Shown here: piece by piece, positions 44,403 through 59,455 of the stretch
How positions within the stretch are numbered: the stretch's first letter is position 1
Layout: each line of letters starts with the position of its first letter
From: Entoloma clypeatum
Lineage: Eukaryota > Basidiomycota > Agaricomycetes > Agaricales > Entolomataceae
Assembly: GCA_963565915.1 (NCBI GenBank)
Contig: OY751488.1
Span: 186,001-250,000, forward strand
Length of the DNA: 64,000 nucleotides
Direction: 5' to 3'
Made by a program: the position numbers and the translations under genes
Notes under the pieces: model-generated
What the model saw: only the letters and a program-made list of their open reading frames with translations
Told to the model about the DNA's origin: nothing
The model's database searches: none

Positions 44403-45553
44403 ATGTCTGACGATCCCATACGCATTCAGGCCGTGCCAAATCTTGTCTCTGGCTTACAATGCCAATACGAGGACTGCTACTTCTTGGCCATTCGGGCTAG
44501 TTTGATGCGCGCCCACTCCGCCGAAGAACACGACGGGAAAACACGCGCGAGGCCTTGTAGCGTTCATCGGGTCGTGGACCCAGAAGGGAAAGAATCATTA
44601 TCAAGGGCAACATCAGGTGAAATATGTTTGTACCGTTTCTCAGTTGTCATTAACCTTGGGCGGGCTTCCAGATTCCAGCGAGAGTTCTAGCGAGGCTCCA
44701 CACCAGAATGCCAAGGCGACATTACCAGGCAAGTAGGCCGTCTATATCACGAGTGAGTACCTAGCTTATCGAATGTGCTTGACTAGCTGTCGCACGGCCT
44801 GTTCCTACTATGGGATTGGCCGACCCCTTGATAATTTCCTCACCTCCATCGGTCGTGGACTTCAAGTTGGCGGCGAAGGAACCTCCTCTCCAAGCGCCGC
44901 GGGCCATCCGAGTCAGCGTGGCTAGTGTTACTTCCCTATCCACCTTGTCCACCGACACGATTTCCGATTCTTCGCCCTTGTCTTCCCGGGGACCGACATC
45001 CTCGTTCTCCTCGTTCTCCTCTGCTAGCGGAAATGTCTCTGCTGAGCAACAACCGGAACCCAGTGTGACATCGAACACAGAAAAAATGGACAAGGTGTTG
45101 AATCTTGCCCAGGAGGTTGAATCCTCATGTCGAATCTGCTACCATCGTCGAGAAATCCAAGGATCTCGGCACTGGACGTACAAGTGTCCGACAGGTGTAT
45201 GCTTCGGCGCTGTGTGGAAGAATTTCAAAGGCAACGTGCCGCTTCCCAAGTCAGAAGTGTGCTACTTTTGTTTTGCACCATTCGAGGAGCCCTTCAATCA
45301 CCCGCAACCCAATGCTGGCCCGGGTGGGATGAAATACTCAGCCAAGAATTGCATCTATCCGGATGCCCTCAAGGAGCTGACTTTCATAATATACCAGGAT
45401 CATGATGTCAGAAAGGATGTATTTGGACGGATTCAGTATGCCTGCCCTCCAACCATTGATGCTTATAAGCGCTTTCTGGGTCGTCGAGCGAGGAGTGGAT
45501 TGCTTGGCCTGTATGAGGTTTTGAGTGCTTATGTTGACAGTAGGCAGATGTGA
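44403..45553 (+). CDS. C2H2 and Cys-rich host protein, at least two exons
   Basis: The first recognisable exon (ATG 44403) has a C2H2 finger, LQCQYEDCYFLA...MRAHSAEEH (C-x4-C-x12-H-x4-H), followed by CSVHRVVDPEGK. The last exon (44810-45553) has a Ser-rich stretch and then a Cys-rich domain: SSCRICYHRREIQG, YKCPTGVCFGAVW and EVCYFCFAPFEEPFNH, ending with ALKELTFIIYQDHDVRK and YKRFLGRRARSGLLGLYEV. This finger plus C-terminal Cys domain arrangement is, from memory, common in multi-copy Agaricomycete proteins of unknown function. The joins between 44640 and 44810 are not resolved. A fragment of its last exon lies inverted at 42480. Confidence 0.55.
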
Positions 45554-46969
45554 TTACTTAGTAGTGTGCTTGACATATTGGATGTAGCGGGATTGGAGTT
45601 TAGTAATTTTGTCAAAATAGAGGCAACCGTGTTATGTTAGACCACATTTCAAGTTGGCCCTCCTCCAACATCACTATTGTTCCTCTTGTGCAGATAGCCA
45701 CGATAAGTATTATCAGGACAATCACCTATCAATGATATATACAACTTGGAACTTCAAGTCAACTGTCATCGATCACCTCTTCTCGTCCGACTCTCAGAGG
45801 TCAACGCTGCGGAAGAGATGTCATGGTGCATCAATGACCGCTTCGTGCCAACCCGCCTCACTTCATTCGAGGAGAGACTTCGACCAAGATTCGACTGGTA
45901 GACGCTCTCGGTATGTCCTGTTTGGTGTGTATTTTCCAGGTTCAACGTTCAGCGGTTCTTTCTTGGCTCAGGTAGTCGGAATTGGCTGACTTTTGATTAC
46001 CCCGCCGCTTGGCATTATAGAACCACGCCTATAAAGAATCACTCGGCGAGCCCGCAAGTCCTTCGTTCCAGTGTGATTCTTGGACGCTGGAGGTGACGGA
46101 TACACTTTCATTTTCATGTTTAGGCATAATATCATTGACCCGCAGGTCCCCGATGACCTTTTCTTCACACCTGTTCGTTCGTATCTCTACCGATGGTCAC
46201 GATGTCGAGATCCAGGGACCGAAATACGTTGGCGACCAGGTGGGTAGAATGCTATGGTTCCATGCCTCTGGCTTACAATCTAATTCGCAGTACTTATTAG
46301 GTTAATATCTTGCTAGCACACACGGCCCTTTCCTCGACTTGTGCGGCCATCATCGATGCATCATCCCCCGTTTCATCCTTTGGTATTGGGTCTGTCCACA
46401 TTGCTTTTAGTAGTTGTTGCGGACAACTAAAATTTTAAATATACACAGGGCGACTAGACAATGACTTGTGTGGTCCTTTTATTGAGTTGAAAAGCCTCGC
46501 GATTGAAATTTAACGTAGCATAGGTAGGTATAAAGGATCCCAACAATGCGAATTTCTTTTTATGTCCTAGTCCGAGCTCTTGTACCTCTCATAACTCGGA
46601 ACCTCCGCTGCAGCAATCCTTATCCATGCCCTGTGTACCAGCGCCAACAATAGGCACAGTTGCTGGCGTCTTCCTCGTCGCAGCCGCCACAGGTGTCTTG
46701 ACCGCCGTAGGCCTGCCCCTCGTATTCCTCCATTGTCGCCCCGCGCTCGGCAAGAGCGGCTCCGGAGGCTTGAGGAGCAGAGCGCCGGCACTCTTGGGAG
46801 GGCGACCTCTGCGGACTGGGGCAGGAACGGGTGTCGCTTCCGACTCTTCTGACTTGACAAGGGCGGCTTTCTCCCCTTCTTAACTGCTTGAGGGGCAGCT
46901 TTTCCTCCTCTGCTTCGACTGGGGCGCAATTGGTGGAGGTCCCTCAGGCGCTCTTCATTGCACTCGCCG
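45554..46969. other. Intergenic, no gene seen
   Basis: Several frames of 60-150 codons occur but none shows family motifs or consistent introns. The GC-rich part 46600-46900 reads open on both strands. Confidence 0.35.
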
Positions 46970-50960
<3,991 letters not shown>

Positions 50961-50999
50961 GGGCGCAGCGCGGCGGTAGATGTTACCTAAGAGAGTGGT

Positions 51000-52560
51000 A
51001 AAGAAAGAGTATTTGATGAGCTAAACTAGGGCGTATAACAACGCGGCGGACATACCTGGATTCCCTTCTCTAACATTCGCGGCGGACAAGCGGCGGGCGG
51101 GTCGATCATGTTGATTTGCGAGAGGGGCGGTGCATCTGTGGGCGGGACATGCATTCCAATTCATGTAAGTCACTGATTTAGTTTGGTGAACTGTTCGGGA
51201 ATAACGCGATGGGCGTGGGCGTACCTTTCTGCTAGCAATTCTAGCTTCTCCAGTATGGGGCCCTCGCTATTCAACGGCGCAGGGCTGTATGTAGATTTAC
51301 ACTCGTTAGTCTCTGAGAACAATTTCAATTGATAGAGCGCGGACTTACGGAGATCAGACCCTCTTGCGATCGATAGGCTAGGCGGCAACATCGGATGTTG
51401 ATCGTCAGCCGGCAGGCGGAGAGCAACGGCGGGAGGAACGAGGTGCCAAGAGCGGCGGCGGTAGTGACAGGAGATGTCGTCGTTGTAGTTGTGGCCTTAT
51501 GTGGGCGTTGGATACGGGGACGGCGATGCGGATGGATGCCTCGCAGAGGCAAGATGCCCACGACGACGCCTAAATATCGCCGTACATCGGGGTCGGTGGT
51601 GGAGACTGGTGTGGTCTGGGTCGTGGTGTGCTGGCTCCATGCGCAGTGATGTTCGGCTGTCTTACCTAACTGAGTTTGAAAACCTAATCACCTTGTTGTT
51701 AAACGAGGATATGACCCGTGCCGTATGGCACAAAGTAAGATGCAGCATACGGCACAGAGACATGTACAATGTTTTATATGAATATTTAGTTCCACCCCCT
51801 GGAGGGGGGTGGGAGGTGGGGGATGGTATTCTACTTATGGTTGTTATTCTATCTACGGTTTTTTACATGAATATTTGGTTGGAAGGTGAGATATTTTAAC
51901 ACAATGTGTTATGACACTTGGACCTGCAACCCTTGCTTGTGTGATTGTGTCATAACAATCTTTTACCCATGCTTTGCAACAGAGATGTGTAATATTTTAA
52001 TACAATGTGTTATCGGGTACCTTTGACTCAACCCGTACCCGTACCCGCCAAAACCCACACCCATGTACAGGGGTACGGGTTCCCATGGGTATGGATGTGT
52101 TTGGCATCTATGGGCCTCCGCAGGCTGCCAAAATGGAGATTGGGAGTGTGACCCCAGTTGTGAAACCCGCCCAACATCCCAATGGATTTACTGTACTATT
52201 TCGACCAAGTGTTCAGTCACACGTCACACCAGACTGTGAACTGAACACTGTCATGGAAATGTCACGGGTCACGATGGGTTGTGAACACTTCGAAAAATGG
52301 GTCACAAATGTCCATTTTTTGAAAAATTTCTCCCCAGGCTCCCAAAGGGTGTTCTGGGAGTCTTTTTGTGAATTTCTGTGCAAATTGGGGAGGTTTTACA
52401 CATTTCTGGCTCTTGGCACACACAATTACCTGAGTTTGAACAGTGAACACTTTATTATGAACTTTGGTCACAGGTCATACTCACCAGTGAACCGTCTGGT
52501 CAGTGAACACTTGGTGTCACAGGTCACACCCTGTGAACACTTGGTCGAAATGGTAACGGC
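51000..52560. other. Intergenic, low-complexity sequence
   Basis: The possible 5' region of the ABCC gene lies at 51.0-51.6 kb. Further right there is an ACCCGTACCC tandem with an inverted GGGTACGGGTT near 52035-52085 and a stretch (52210-52550) in which GTGAACACTT and GGTCACAGGTCACACC recur several times. No gene motif was seen in the long frame 52007-52984. Confidence 0.4.
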
Positions 52561-52564
52561 AGTC

Positions 52565-52850
52565 TCTCCTGCCCAATGGAATGGCCCCCTTTGCCCCGCC
52601 GACTGCCCTTTGCCAACAATGGCTGCCTCGCGTCCCCAATGGCCACCCTTTGCCCACAAATGGGTGCCTCGATTCCACAACGGTCGCCTCTTGTGTGCAA
52701 TGGCTGCCCTTCATGCCCAACGGCTGCCCTTTGCCCCAACGGCTGCCCTTTGTCCACAAACGGCTGCCTCACATTGCCCCAACGGCTGCCTCTCATGCCC
52801 AACGGCTGCCCTTTGCCCCAACGGGCCTCGCGAGCCCAACGGCCATGTAC
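52565..52850. repeat. Degenerate minisatellite, same family as 7935-8215
   Basis: About twelve units resembling CCCAACGGCTGCCCTTTGC with alternating GCCTC and CCCTTTG spacers. The shared CAACGGCTGCC core links it to the first array. Confidence 0.75.
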
Positions 52851-53317
52851 ACGCGCATGCCGATGCGCGCGCGTCTTGTATATTGTTTTCTCTTTTTTGT
52901 ATTTATGTAGTTTTTACTGTGAAAAATGTGAGGAAAATCCAACATCCTGCTACCTGCCTATACCCCGGTCTCGAACCAGTTTGAAAAAAAAATTGCAGTC
53001 CAGCTTCCAGAATCTCCTCAAGATAGTAGGACATCCAGAGTTTCGTCCTGAGGATGCTGCCGGCCAAAATTGGTGGTGTATCGACACCTGGCTCACTGGA
53101 GAGCTCTGCCATGGCTCAGCATGGGGAGATGACTGGGTCGATGATAAGCAGGATGGAGGAGTTGAGGGCTAGATCTGAACACCTGTGAAAATCAGTGTCC
53201 CATTTTACAAACAAATGTTGAACCCAGGACCAAAAGAGTTCAATGCCAGGGTTCTCCATCATTGAAAATTACTGCCCGCAATCAAGGAGAAAATCACTTG
53301 ATCTTCGGTACACCCCC

Positions 53318-53467
53318 ACCTCCATTTTGAACCATACAAAATGTTTTGGCAGCTGAATGACGCTGTTGAGCCCACCTGGGTTTATGGCAAGCTGTTTACG
53401 TCGGAGGCTTTTATTGTGACGCTGATTTTGAGTCATTCAGATGTTCAATCAAATATTTTCAGAAACT
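53318..53467 (+). pseudogene. Possible Plavaka-type protein N-terminal remnant
   Basis: The frame reads HLHFEPYKMFWQL, then EPTWVYGKLFTSEAF, ending at a TGA; a TGA also lies just upstream. I recall such FEPY...VYGELFTS sequences near the N-terminal part of Plavaka-type transposon proteins. It is only about 45 codons long and the assignment is weak. Confidence 0.3.
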
Positions 53468-53470
53468 GAG

Positions 53471-54672
53471 CTAAGTCATACTGTATTCCTCGTCCACCTT
53501 CCAGATTTTGATATATGCGGCAGCCCTTTTTTCGGCTGAGGCCGTTCCAACATAATGACAAGGCACGAAGTCATCATAGCAATATGTGACAGGCTGAACC
53601 AAGTCCCAACCTGACAGTCCCGCAGGGAAAAATTTAGGGATGATAGATACAAAGTTGGACAGCCGCACCGGGGTGAGGAAGACTTGATAAAATACTTCCG
53701 GATGATATATCAAAAATTTTGATTACTCCATTTGAGCTTCCTACCAGAATTCTATCATCACTGCAAAACATGATAGGAAGCTGGGCATTCTCAAAGATGG
53801 TGTCTTTAATTGTGCACATCAATGTAAGATTGTTGAGGTCATAGACATCAAAACCATTGAGTAAATTGGAAATGACAAGGCATTTTTCGTTTGGTGATAT
53901 TGCTGAAGCACCACTGCACAGTACTGGTTTCAGAAAAGCAGATCACCAGAGAAAGATTGAATTCACATGTGAGACACATGGGGAACAAGGTCCCACTTTT
54001 GCTTGTCGTCAAGTTCTATAAGATATGGTGTTCTTGCAAGCGAGAAGCACATACATGGTGCCATGTTCGAGGTATGAGATAATGAGGTAACAGTTGCCCC
54101 TTTGGAAATGAAGAGATCTTGGGACCATATCACCACCGTTTGGGTCAAAGGATCGGATCACGTTGCTCTTCTCAAAAACGTCTAGATATCTGTGTATTAG
54201 AAAACGAAGGACAAAAGAGATAGAACTTGCACTTGTCTGAAATACGACAAATTATCACCTGTCCAAGCGCACCGACTGCTAGATAGCTCTTGTTGAGGCT
54301 GAAGGCTAAGCACTCAATGGCGTCCTCTATTCCCATGAGAATGTGGCTCATAGAGTGCTTAAGCTATTGAAAAGGTATGATTTAGTCATTACTGAGCCAA
54401 TCCAGCTAATAGGAACTTACAATGTCAACCACCCAGACATTGCCATTGGCACAGCCAACAAACAACCTCCCGTCAACAGGATGCCAGACTAACGAAGTGA
54501 CTGCAGGTTTTAAGGGAAAATCAACGATGTTGTGTCTGCTCTTGTAATTGAAAATGAAGACGATGCCATCATCTCCACCGCTGGCAAGGAGACTACCATT
54601 GGGAGAGAAGAAGAGGGTGTTGATGGAATTGTGGTGACGATCGAGGATGGTGTGCTCCTCACAAAACTTCAT
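53471..54672 (-). CDS. WD40-repeat protein, multi-exon
   Basis: ATG 54672. Exon 1 (to 54421) holds a clear WD40 unit: HHNSINTLFFSPNGSLLASG, FIFNYKS, then VTSLVWHPVDGRLFVGCANG and VWVVDI. Exon 2 starts at 54363 (MSHILMGIEDAIECLAFS). Later exons read VFEKSNVIRSFDPNG, YLIISYLEHGT, SAISPNEKCLVISNLLNG, FCSDDRILVGSSNGVIKIFD and finally VGTASAEKRAAAYIKIWKV to TAG 53471-53473. WD40 proteins form a propeller used as a scaffold. With about seven blades' worth of sequence and no extra domain visible, it is a propeller-only protein. The last intron (about 53560-53660) is not resolved. Confidence 0.65.
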
Positions 54673-54940
54673 GGGTGAGACTTGCAGAACGGTCAATTTG
54701 CATCGTGTACCACAAACTTATTCATGATCAGGTTCACCAATTTGGAAATGTGATTCTGTGAAATTATAAAGGGGTATCACATTACTTTTTTGTCAGTCTG
54801 GCATTAGATGCCATGATGCTCTGCCTTTGTCCTCACAGAAGATTTCAGAAAGGTAGCATGGGGTTCTCAATCTTCCAGGCCTAGGGTTCGAAGAGTACTG
54901 GTCATCTTCAACTCCAACTCCTTCCTCATCTTCGATCTCC

Positions 54941-56222
54941 ATGCCTCCCGTCCCTCAAGACTTTCTTGCACCCCCTCCTGATGTCACTCCCTATCCTCGA
55001 AACAGTATTCGCACCACCATGCACCCGAGGCAGATGGAGGCCTGTGTCAGCAGGCAAAGCCATATGATGGGACGAACTATGAGCCACGAGTCGAGCAACG
55101 ATAGCATCCGTAAGAGATCATTGCTTGATTGTTCACTCACCAGTATAAACACCTCTATGCTTCCTTTGCCCCCAGGTCCACCAGAGGAGGTAATTGATGA
55201 GGACACCAGCATTTCCAGTGTGCACTCTTTTGTATCCACAATTGCGGGTGTCAAATCTGCCCAGCCATCCTCTGCAGCCGCTGTTGACGCTTTCGATGAC
55301 CATGTGAGTTCGCCATATTTAAGTCTGGACTTCATCTTTTGACTGCGTTATACAAAGAATACAATGTCCCCCCAGCCTGACCTCCAACTAATGGATGATG
55401 TTGACTGGACCAATTATTATGTATGCTTATTCCGTTAACATCGCGTCACTGCAGTAGCATAACTCATGTTCTGCATTAGAGGGTCATTAATGACCATTTG
55501 GACAGTGATATGATGGACATGACCACTATCACCAGCGCTCTAGTGAGTATTGATATGATAGTGATACTTCTTCCGTCATTTATCATCCTCGGTAGCCAAT
55601 TACAACTGTTGCTCACTCAATTGTTTCTCGTAATCATGGCCACAATAATAGAAGTATACCACGTGCTTTGCAGCAGGAAAGCCCTTGGCCACCGATGCCC
55701 ACATTTCCTGCTCAGGTTCAAAGTGCTCAAGGTCATTCTGTCAATGATGGAAATGTATGTTTCTTCCTTTCTGAGAGTCTAATAACATCAAAGATTCATG
55801 TGTCATTGGCAGGAAAACTCCTGAACAGGCATGTCGGGTCAGGACACCCCAGCTCATTCTGGAAATGGAAGTGTAAGTATCCTCCTTTCTTCAACGCCTG
55901 GTGTCATGACTGGATATATGATCAGATCTACCCAATCTCTGGTAGAGGGTCACCTTCGGACAGCCTTGGGCACTCTCCTAGATTTAGCACCTATGTTACA
56001 CCCCCACCCCATTCGGATACTTTGGAAAGATCCTCTTCAGTCGAATCTCAGGAGTCATCACACACCTTACAACCTAATCTGCCGCTCTTTACACCATCGG
56101 AACCTGAAGTGGGAGGTAGCCCTCGCTCTTTCAGTGCGACCCACTCCTTCGCGACTTTGGGGCAGGTACTTGAAAGTCCTCCTTTGGAACTGCTGGCTTG
56201 TTCTTTTGTGTCTCCACTCTTC
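54941..56222 (+). pseudogene. Ser/Pro-rich host gene with tiny exons, 3' end replaced by gypsy-E
   Basis: ATG 54941. Exon 1 (54941-55303) has Pro-rich and Ser-rich parts (SMLPLPPGPPEEVIDEDTS). Phase-0 exons follow: 55358-55420 (LMDDVDWTNYY), then one reading INDHLDSDMMDMTTI, one Ser/Gln-rich, one starting at about 55812 with an in-frame TGA (55822-55824) before SGQDTPAHSGNGS, and a last one from about 55914 (STYVTPPPHSDTLERSSS). At about 56222 the sequence becomes gypsy-E integrase. Disordered, Ser/Pro-rich composition suggests a regulatory or scaffolding protein. I cannot name it. Confidence 0.45.
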
Positions 56223-56429
56223 TTGATCTTCCGAAGACTTATGATTCACCCTGTGTTCAATGAGACCCTGTTGTCATCTTACGAAACCCCGAAGTACGCC
56301 ATCCAGAAGAAGAAACCAGCCCCTGATCCGATCATTGTCGAAGGATGAGAAGAGTATCATGTGTCCACAATCCTAGACTCTCAAAAGTTCCGTGGAAAGA
56401 TCCAGTACCTCATCCAGTGGGAAGGATAT

Positions 56430-57520
56430 TGTAAGGGCAACCTTACAATCCAACAACTCCGAAGTGCTCCGAAGCGACTCCGACGTTGGACGACTTGCAA
56501 GGGAGATCCAAAGGTTAGATTAAAGACTACTAAACAACAATATATTGTACCTTGCAAGGGAGATCCAAAGAGAAAACTCTAAGGAATCCCCTGGAACCGA
56601 AGCAGATATATAGAAAAAGGGAATTGGAAATGGAAGTGGAATGGCAACGAGAATATATGAAATAGTAGGAATATTTGAAATAAGATATCCGCTCCGAAAA
56701 GCGGAGCGGATCGGAGGACGTCGGAGATGGGGGTTGAAGAGATAAATATATAAGTGATGTATCGTACCGTGCATGGACTTGAAGTAATAAGGTCATGTCG
56801 AAAGACTGAAGGGCGGAGAACAGGCCGTCGGAATATCGGAGATACGTCGGAGGTGTTTGGAAAGGAAAAGGAAAATGTAAAGTATAGTAAGTGTAAGTAA
56901 TGAATGCACCACATCTAGAAGTCCGATAACCAGAGGGTTGGAGGTATGTTGGGAATCGTCGGAGATCATCGGAAATTGTCGGAGGTGGTGGAAAGAGAAT
57001 GCGAAAGGGAGAAGAAAGGAGAAGGGAAGGGATATTGCCTGTATCGCTGGGCATGGAGAAATGCAGAGCTCCGATGGAGAAACGACAGTGTCAAGTGTGC
57101 AGGAAGTGCGGAGCTATATCGGAGGAGTGCGGAGCTCCGATGGAGGTACCAGGATATAGGAATACGGAGGGTAAGATGGACCTTGGTGTTAGTGAAACCA
57201 ATGAAAGCGATGTTGCCCTTACGGTAAGATGGATGGAAATCCATCAGAGGGAACTATCCTGAACAAGGCTTCGGAACATTGGAACCCAGTGGGGGTGGAT
57301 GGAGGAGAGTCGGAACAGGTGGAGAGATTTCGGAGTAGATCAGAGCAGCATCGGAGCAGCATCGGAGGTTATATGAGGGTGATGGAGTTGCAAGAGCAGT
57401 CAACAAAAAGGAGGATTGTCTTGACATTGTATGGGCAGAGTCGAGGAACAGAAAGAAACAAGGATAGAAGGAATGACTTCCTTGCTAAGGTCTCTAATCC
57501 TCTAGGGGCTTGCCCTTACA
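56430..57520. mobile_element. 1,091-bp solo-LTR-like insertion in gypsy-E, target duplication GATAT
   Basis: The ends are TGTAAGGGCAA and TTGCCCTTACA, a perfect 11-bp inverted pair starting TG and ending CA. GATAT flanks it on both sides (56425-56429 and 57521-57525) and gypsy-B shows the empty site. A 5-bp duplication with TG...CA ends fits a solo LTR of an unknown retrotransposon. A terminal-inverted-repeat DNA element of Ginger type is an alternative. The interior is rich in CGGAG units and has no coding features that I trust. Confidence 0.75.
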
Positions 57521-57756
57521 GATATGGCCCAGAAGAGAACACATGGTAACCTCGAGCTAATGTTCAGAACGCTCAAGATTTGATCTGTGATTTCCATCGG
57601 CAGAACCCGTCTCGCCCACGATAAAAGACAGTGTTCAAAATCCATAACAGTATCGACCTCATCAGTCAACTACACACCGAGTTCCCCGCTCTAGTCTTTT
57701 CCCTGCCCAATATAGCCTCCCCCTTCTTCTTCTATCTCTCAACCATCCTCACCGCC

Positions 57757-58128
57757 ATGTCCAACACCACCGTTACCTCCACCTCCACCACCAACATCAA
57801 CCCCACCATCGCCGCCCTCATGAAGGAAGCACTCTCCATGAGAGACCAAATCCATGCCCTCTAAACTTCCCTTGCCGACCTCCTTCATCGCCAGATGCAT
57901 ATCCGGCTTCACTCGCTGTCCAACCTCCCCGCCGCCCCGAGTCCCGAGGAAAAACAAATTCTCAGAAATTACACCAGCACCCTTGTGATCGAAAATCGAT
58001 GTATTCGGCTGGCTATCAAAGGCCTCAAACTCGCCGTTGCCATCAACAAGGAGTTGATATATAATTGGAGCCTCAAGGAGAGTCCGAACTGGTCCGATCC
58101 CGGCAACAACGAGGGATGGGGACAATGA
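57757..58128 (+). pseudogene. Accessory ORF of gypsy-E, one stop
   Basis: ATG 57757 begins the third copy of the family A/B accessory ORF; a TAA at 57862-57864 replaces the GAA of gypsy-B, after ALSMRDQIHAL. The frame then continues to the normal end (NNEGWGQ) at 58128. The rest is well conserved. Confidence 0.7.
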
Positions 58129-58162
58129 CTCTGTGAGGACACAGAGCTTGAAGAGGGGAACA

Positions 58163-58543
58163 TGTTACGGACTCTACGGTATGCGGACGACGTCATCACT
58201 TTTACTTATCGGCCCGGCTCGGCGCCCTCTTACGAGCTTACTATGTCTAATGTCTACTTTCGCAACCTTCGATTCCCAGTCTGACTCACTACCTTTACTT
58301 CATCAGCCCCTTTAGTATACTTCGCTCCTGCGCTTACTTATTGTACATAGCCTTCCGCAGTCACCTTACTCATGCGCACTGCCTTCCGCAGTACTGACTC
58401 ATCCGCTACCACCTATAGTCAGTACCTATATAAACCTCCTGTACTGTAGTAGATTCCTTAGATTTAGCAATCACATTGCTCTTCGCCTTTCCACTTTCCT
58501 GCATACTCTGCCCAAACCTTGGAACGGTTTGTTAAGCATAACA
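58163..58543 (+). repeat. 3' LTR of gypsy-E (381 bp)
   Basis: Starts TGTTACGGACT, ends AAGCATAACA, and carries two TGACTCA sites, TATATAA and the CCTTAGATTTAGCAATCAC segment. A purine tract precedes it. Confidence 0.9.
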
Positions 58544-58610
58544 GGATCCAGCAGGAACCTGGCAGGTCCAACTTTGAAAGACCCTAATGCATATGTTGCT
58601 TTGTCGCGAG
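58544..58610 (+). pseudogene. 66-bp remnant resembling a PIF1/Helitron helicase end
   Basis: Between the gypsy-E and gypsy-C LTRs one frame reads LKDPNAYVALSR, similar to motif VI of PIF1-type helicases (compare YYTALSR of the Helitron at about 30474). If right, both gypsy elements landed in or beside another Helitron helicase gene. The segment is very short. Confidence 0.3.
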
Positions 58611-58898
58611 TGTTATGATCGTATTTTCACTTTTCACTTTATCTTATCTTATCTCGATCTTATCTTATCTACATCATATCGCACATGAGGACATCTCATT
58701 ATTATCACGCAGCATGACGCTGCCACAACGCAGCCTCATGGAATTTACATATATAAGTAGAGTACTTTCACTTGTATTCGATAGCTTGTTCTCTTGAGAT
58801 TCCCGCTGGGTCTCTGGGCAATTCAGTTCACTTCACATTTCCCACTTCGTTCTTAAGTTTGGGCTCGCGACGTCGTTTGACTTAGCGTCGCCTCAACA
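58611..58898 (+). repeat. 5' LTR of gypsy-C (288 bp)
   Basis: TGTTATGATC...CTCAACA. TATATAA is at 58750-58756. AGCTTGTTCT (58783-58792), 33 nt after the start of the TATA box, is the presumed mRNA 5' end and is complementary to 58901-58910. No second LTR is inside the window, so the limits rest on the TG...CA ends and on this pairing. Confidence 0.7.
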
Positions 58899-58900
58899 GA

Positions 58901-58910
58901 AGAACAAGCT
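58901..58910 (+). other. Self-primer binding site of gypsy-C
   Basis: AGAACAAGCT begins 2 nt after the LTR end and is the reverse complement of 58783-58792. The spacing is the same as in gypsy-B. Confidence 0.6.
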
Positions 58911-59455
58911 CTTATCATCATCGCCCGCCCAAACACACACACTTCCCACATCACCATCACTATCCCCGCCGTTTCGTGCTTTTGCGTTAAAAGTCACACC
59001 TCGCCACTACACGCGGACCCTAGCGTTAAGGGGGACCTCCCGGACTTCAGGGATAAGAAGAGAAACGCTTGGTGCACCCACTATAACTAGCGTTGCCGTT
59101 CGAGACACACAGGGAAACGTTGAGCCCGTCCCGTGTCGAGGTGACCAAAGGCCGACGCAACTGACCTTCGGGAAAGCTGCTGGCGCGTGTGGCGACTTGG
59201 AAAAGAAGGTCGCGCACGTTTAGTTCTCAAAAGGTGTTCCAACCCCCGATCTTTTCCCGGATTCGACAGAACCAGCGCGCGTAGGGGTGTTGACCGCGTG
59301 GTTTTCATTTTTCCCAGATCTTCCTTCATTCGGGCATTTCGGCTGCCTGGGTAAACAGATCGTTCTTTGGGTTTTCCTTTTTTTAGGTTTTCTTTTTCGC
59401 TTAAGTAGCAGAACAGGGTCGCGCGCCCGCTACAAAGCACTATTGCTCACACAAC
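58911..59455 (+). other. Gypsy-C untranslated leader
   Basis: About 545 nt without a plausible ORF, between primer site and gag ATG. Confidence 0.5.

Larger units (their letters stand above)
56222..58543 (+). mobile_element. Gypsy-E: 5'-truncated copy of the A/B family
   Basis: It contains only the end of integrase and the chromodomain (56222-56429 and 57521-57624), the accessory ORF and the 3' LTR. Compared with gypsy-B there is a 6-bp loss near 56246, a CGA-to-TGA change (56346-56348) and GAA-to-TAA in the chromodomain (57547-57549). A 1,091-bp insertion splits the chromodomain. The left junction joins directly to a host gene. Confidence 0.88.

Noticed and set aside
52007..52984. 325-codon frame as a host gene
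   Set aside because: No ATG at its start, composition follows repeated words and the minisatellite, and no family motif or intron border is visible.
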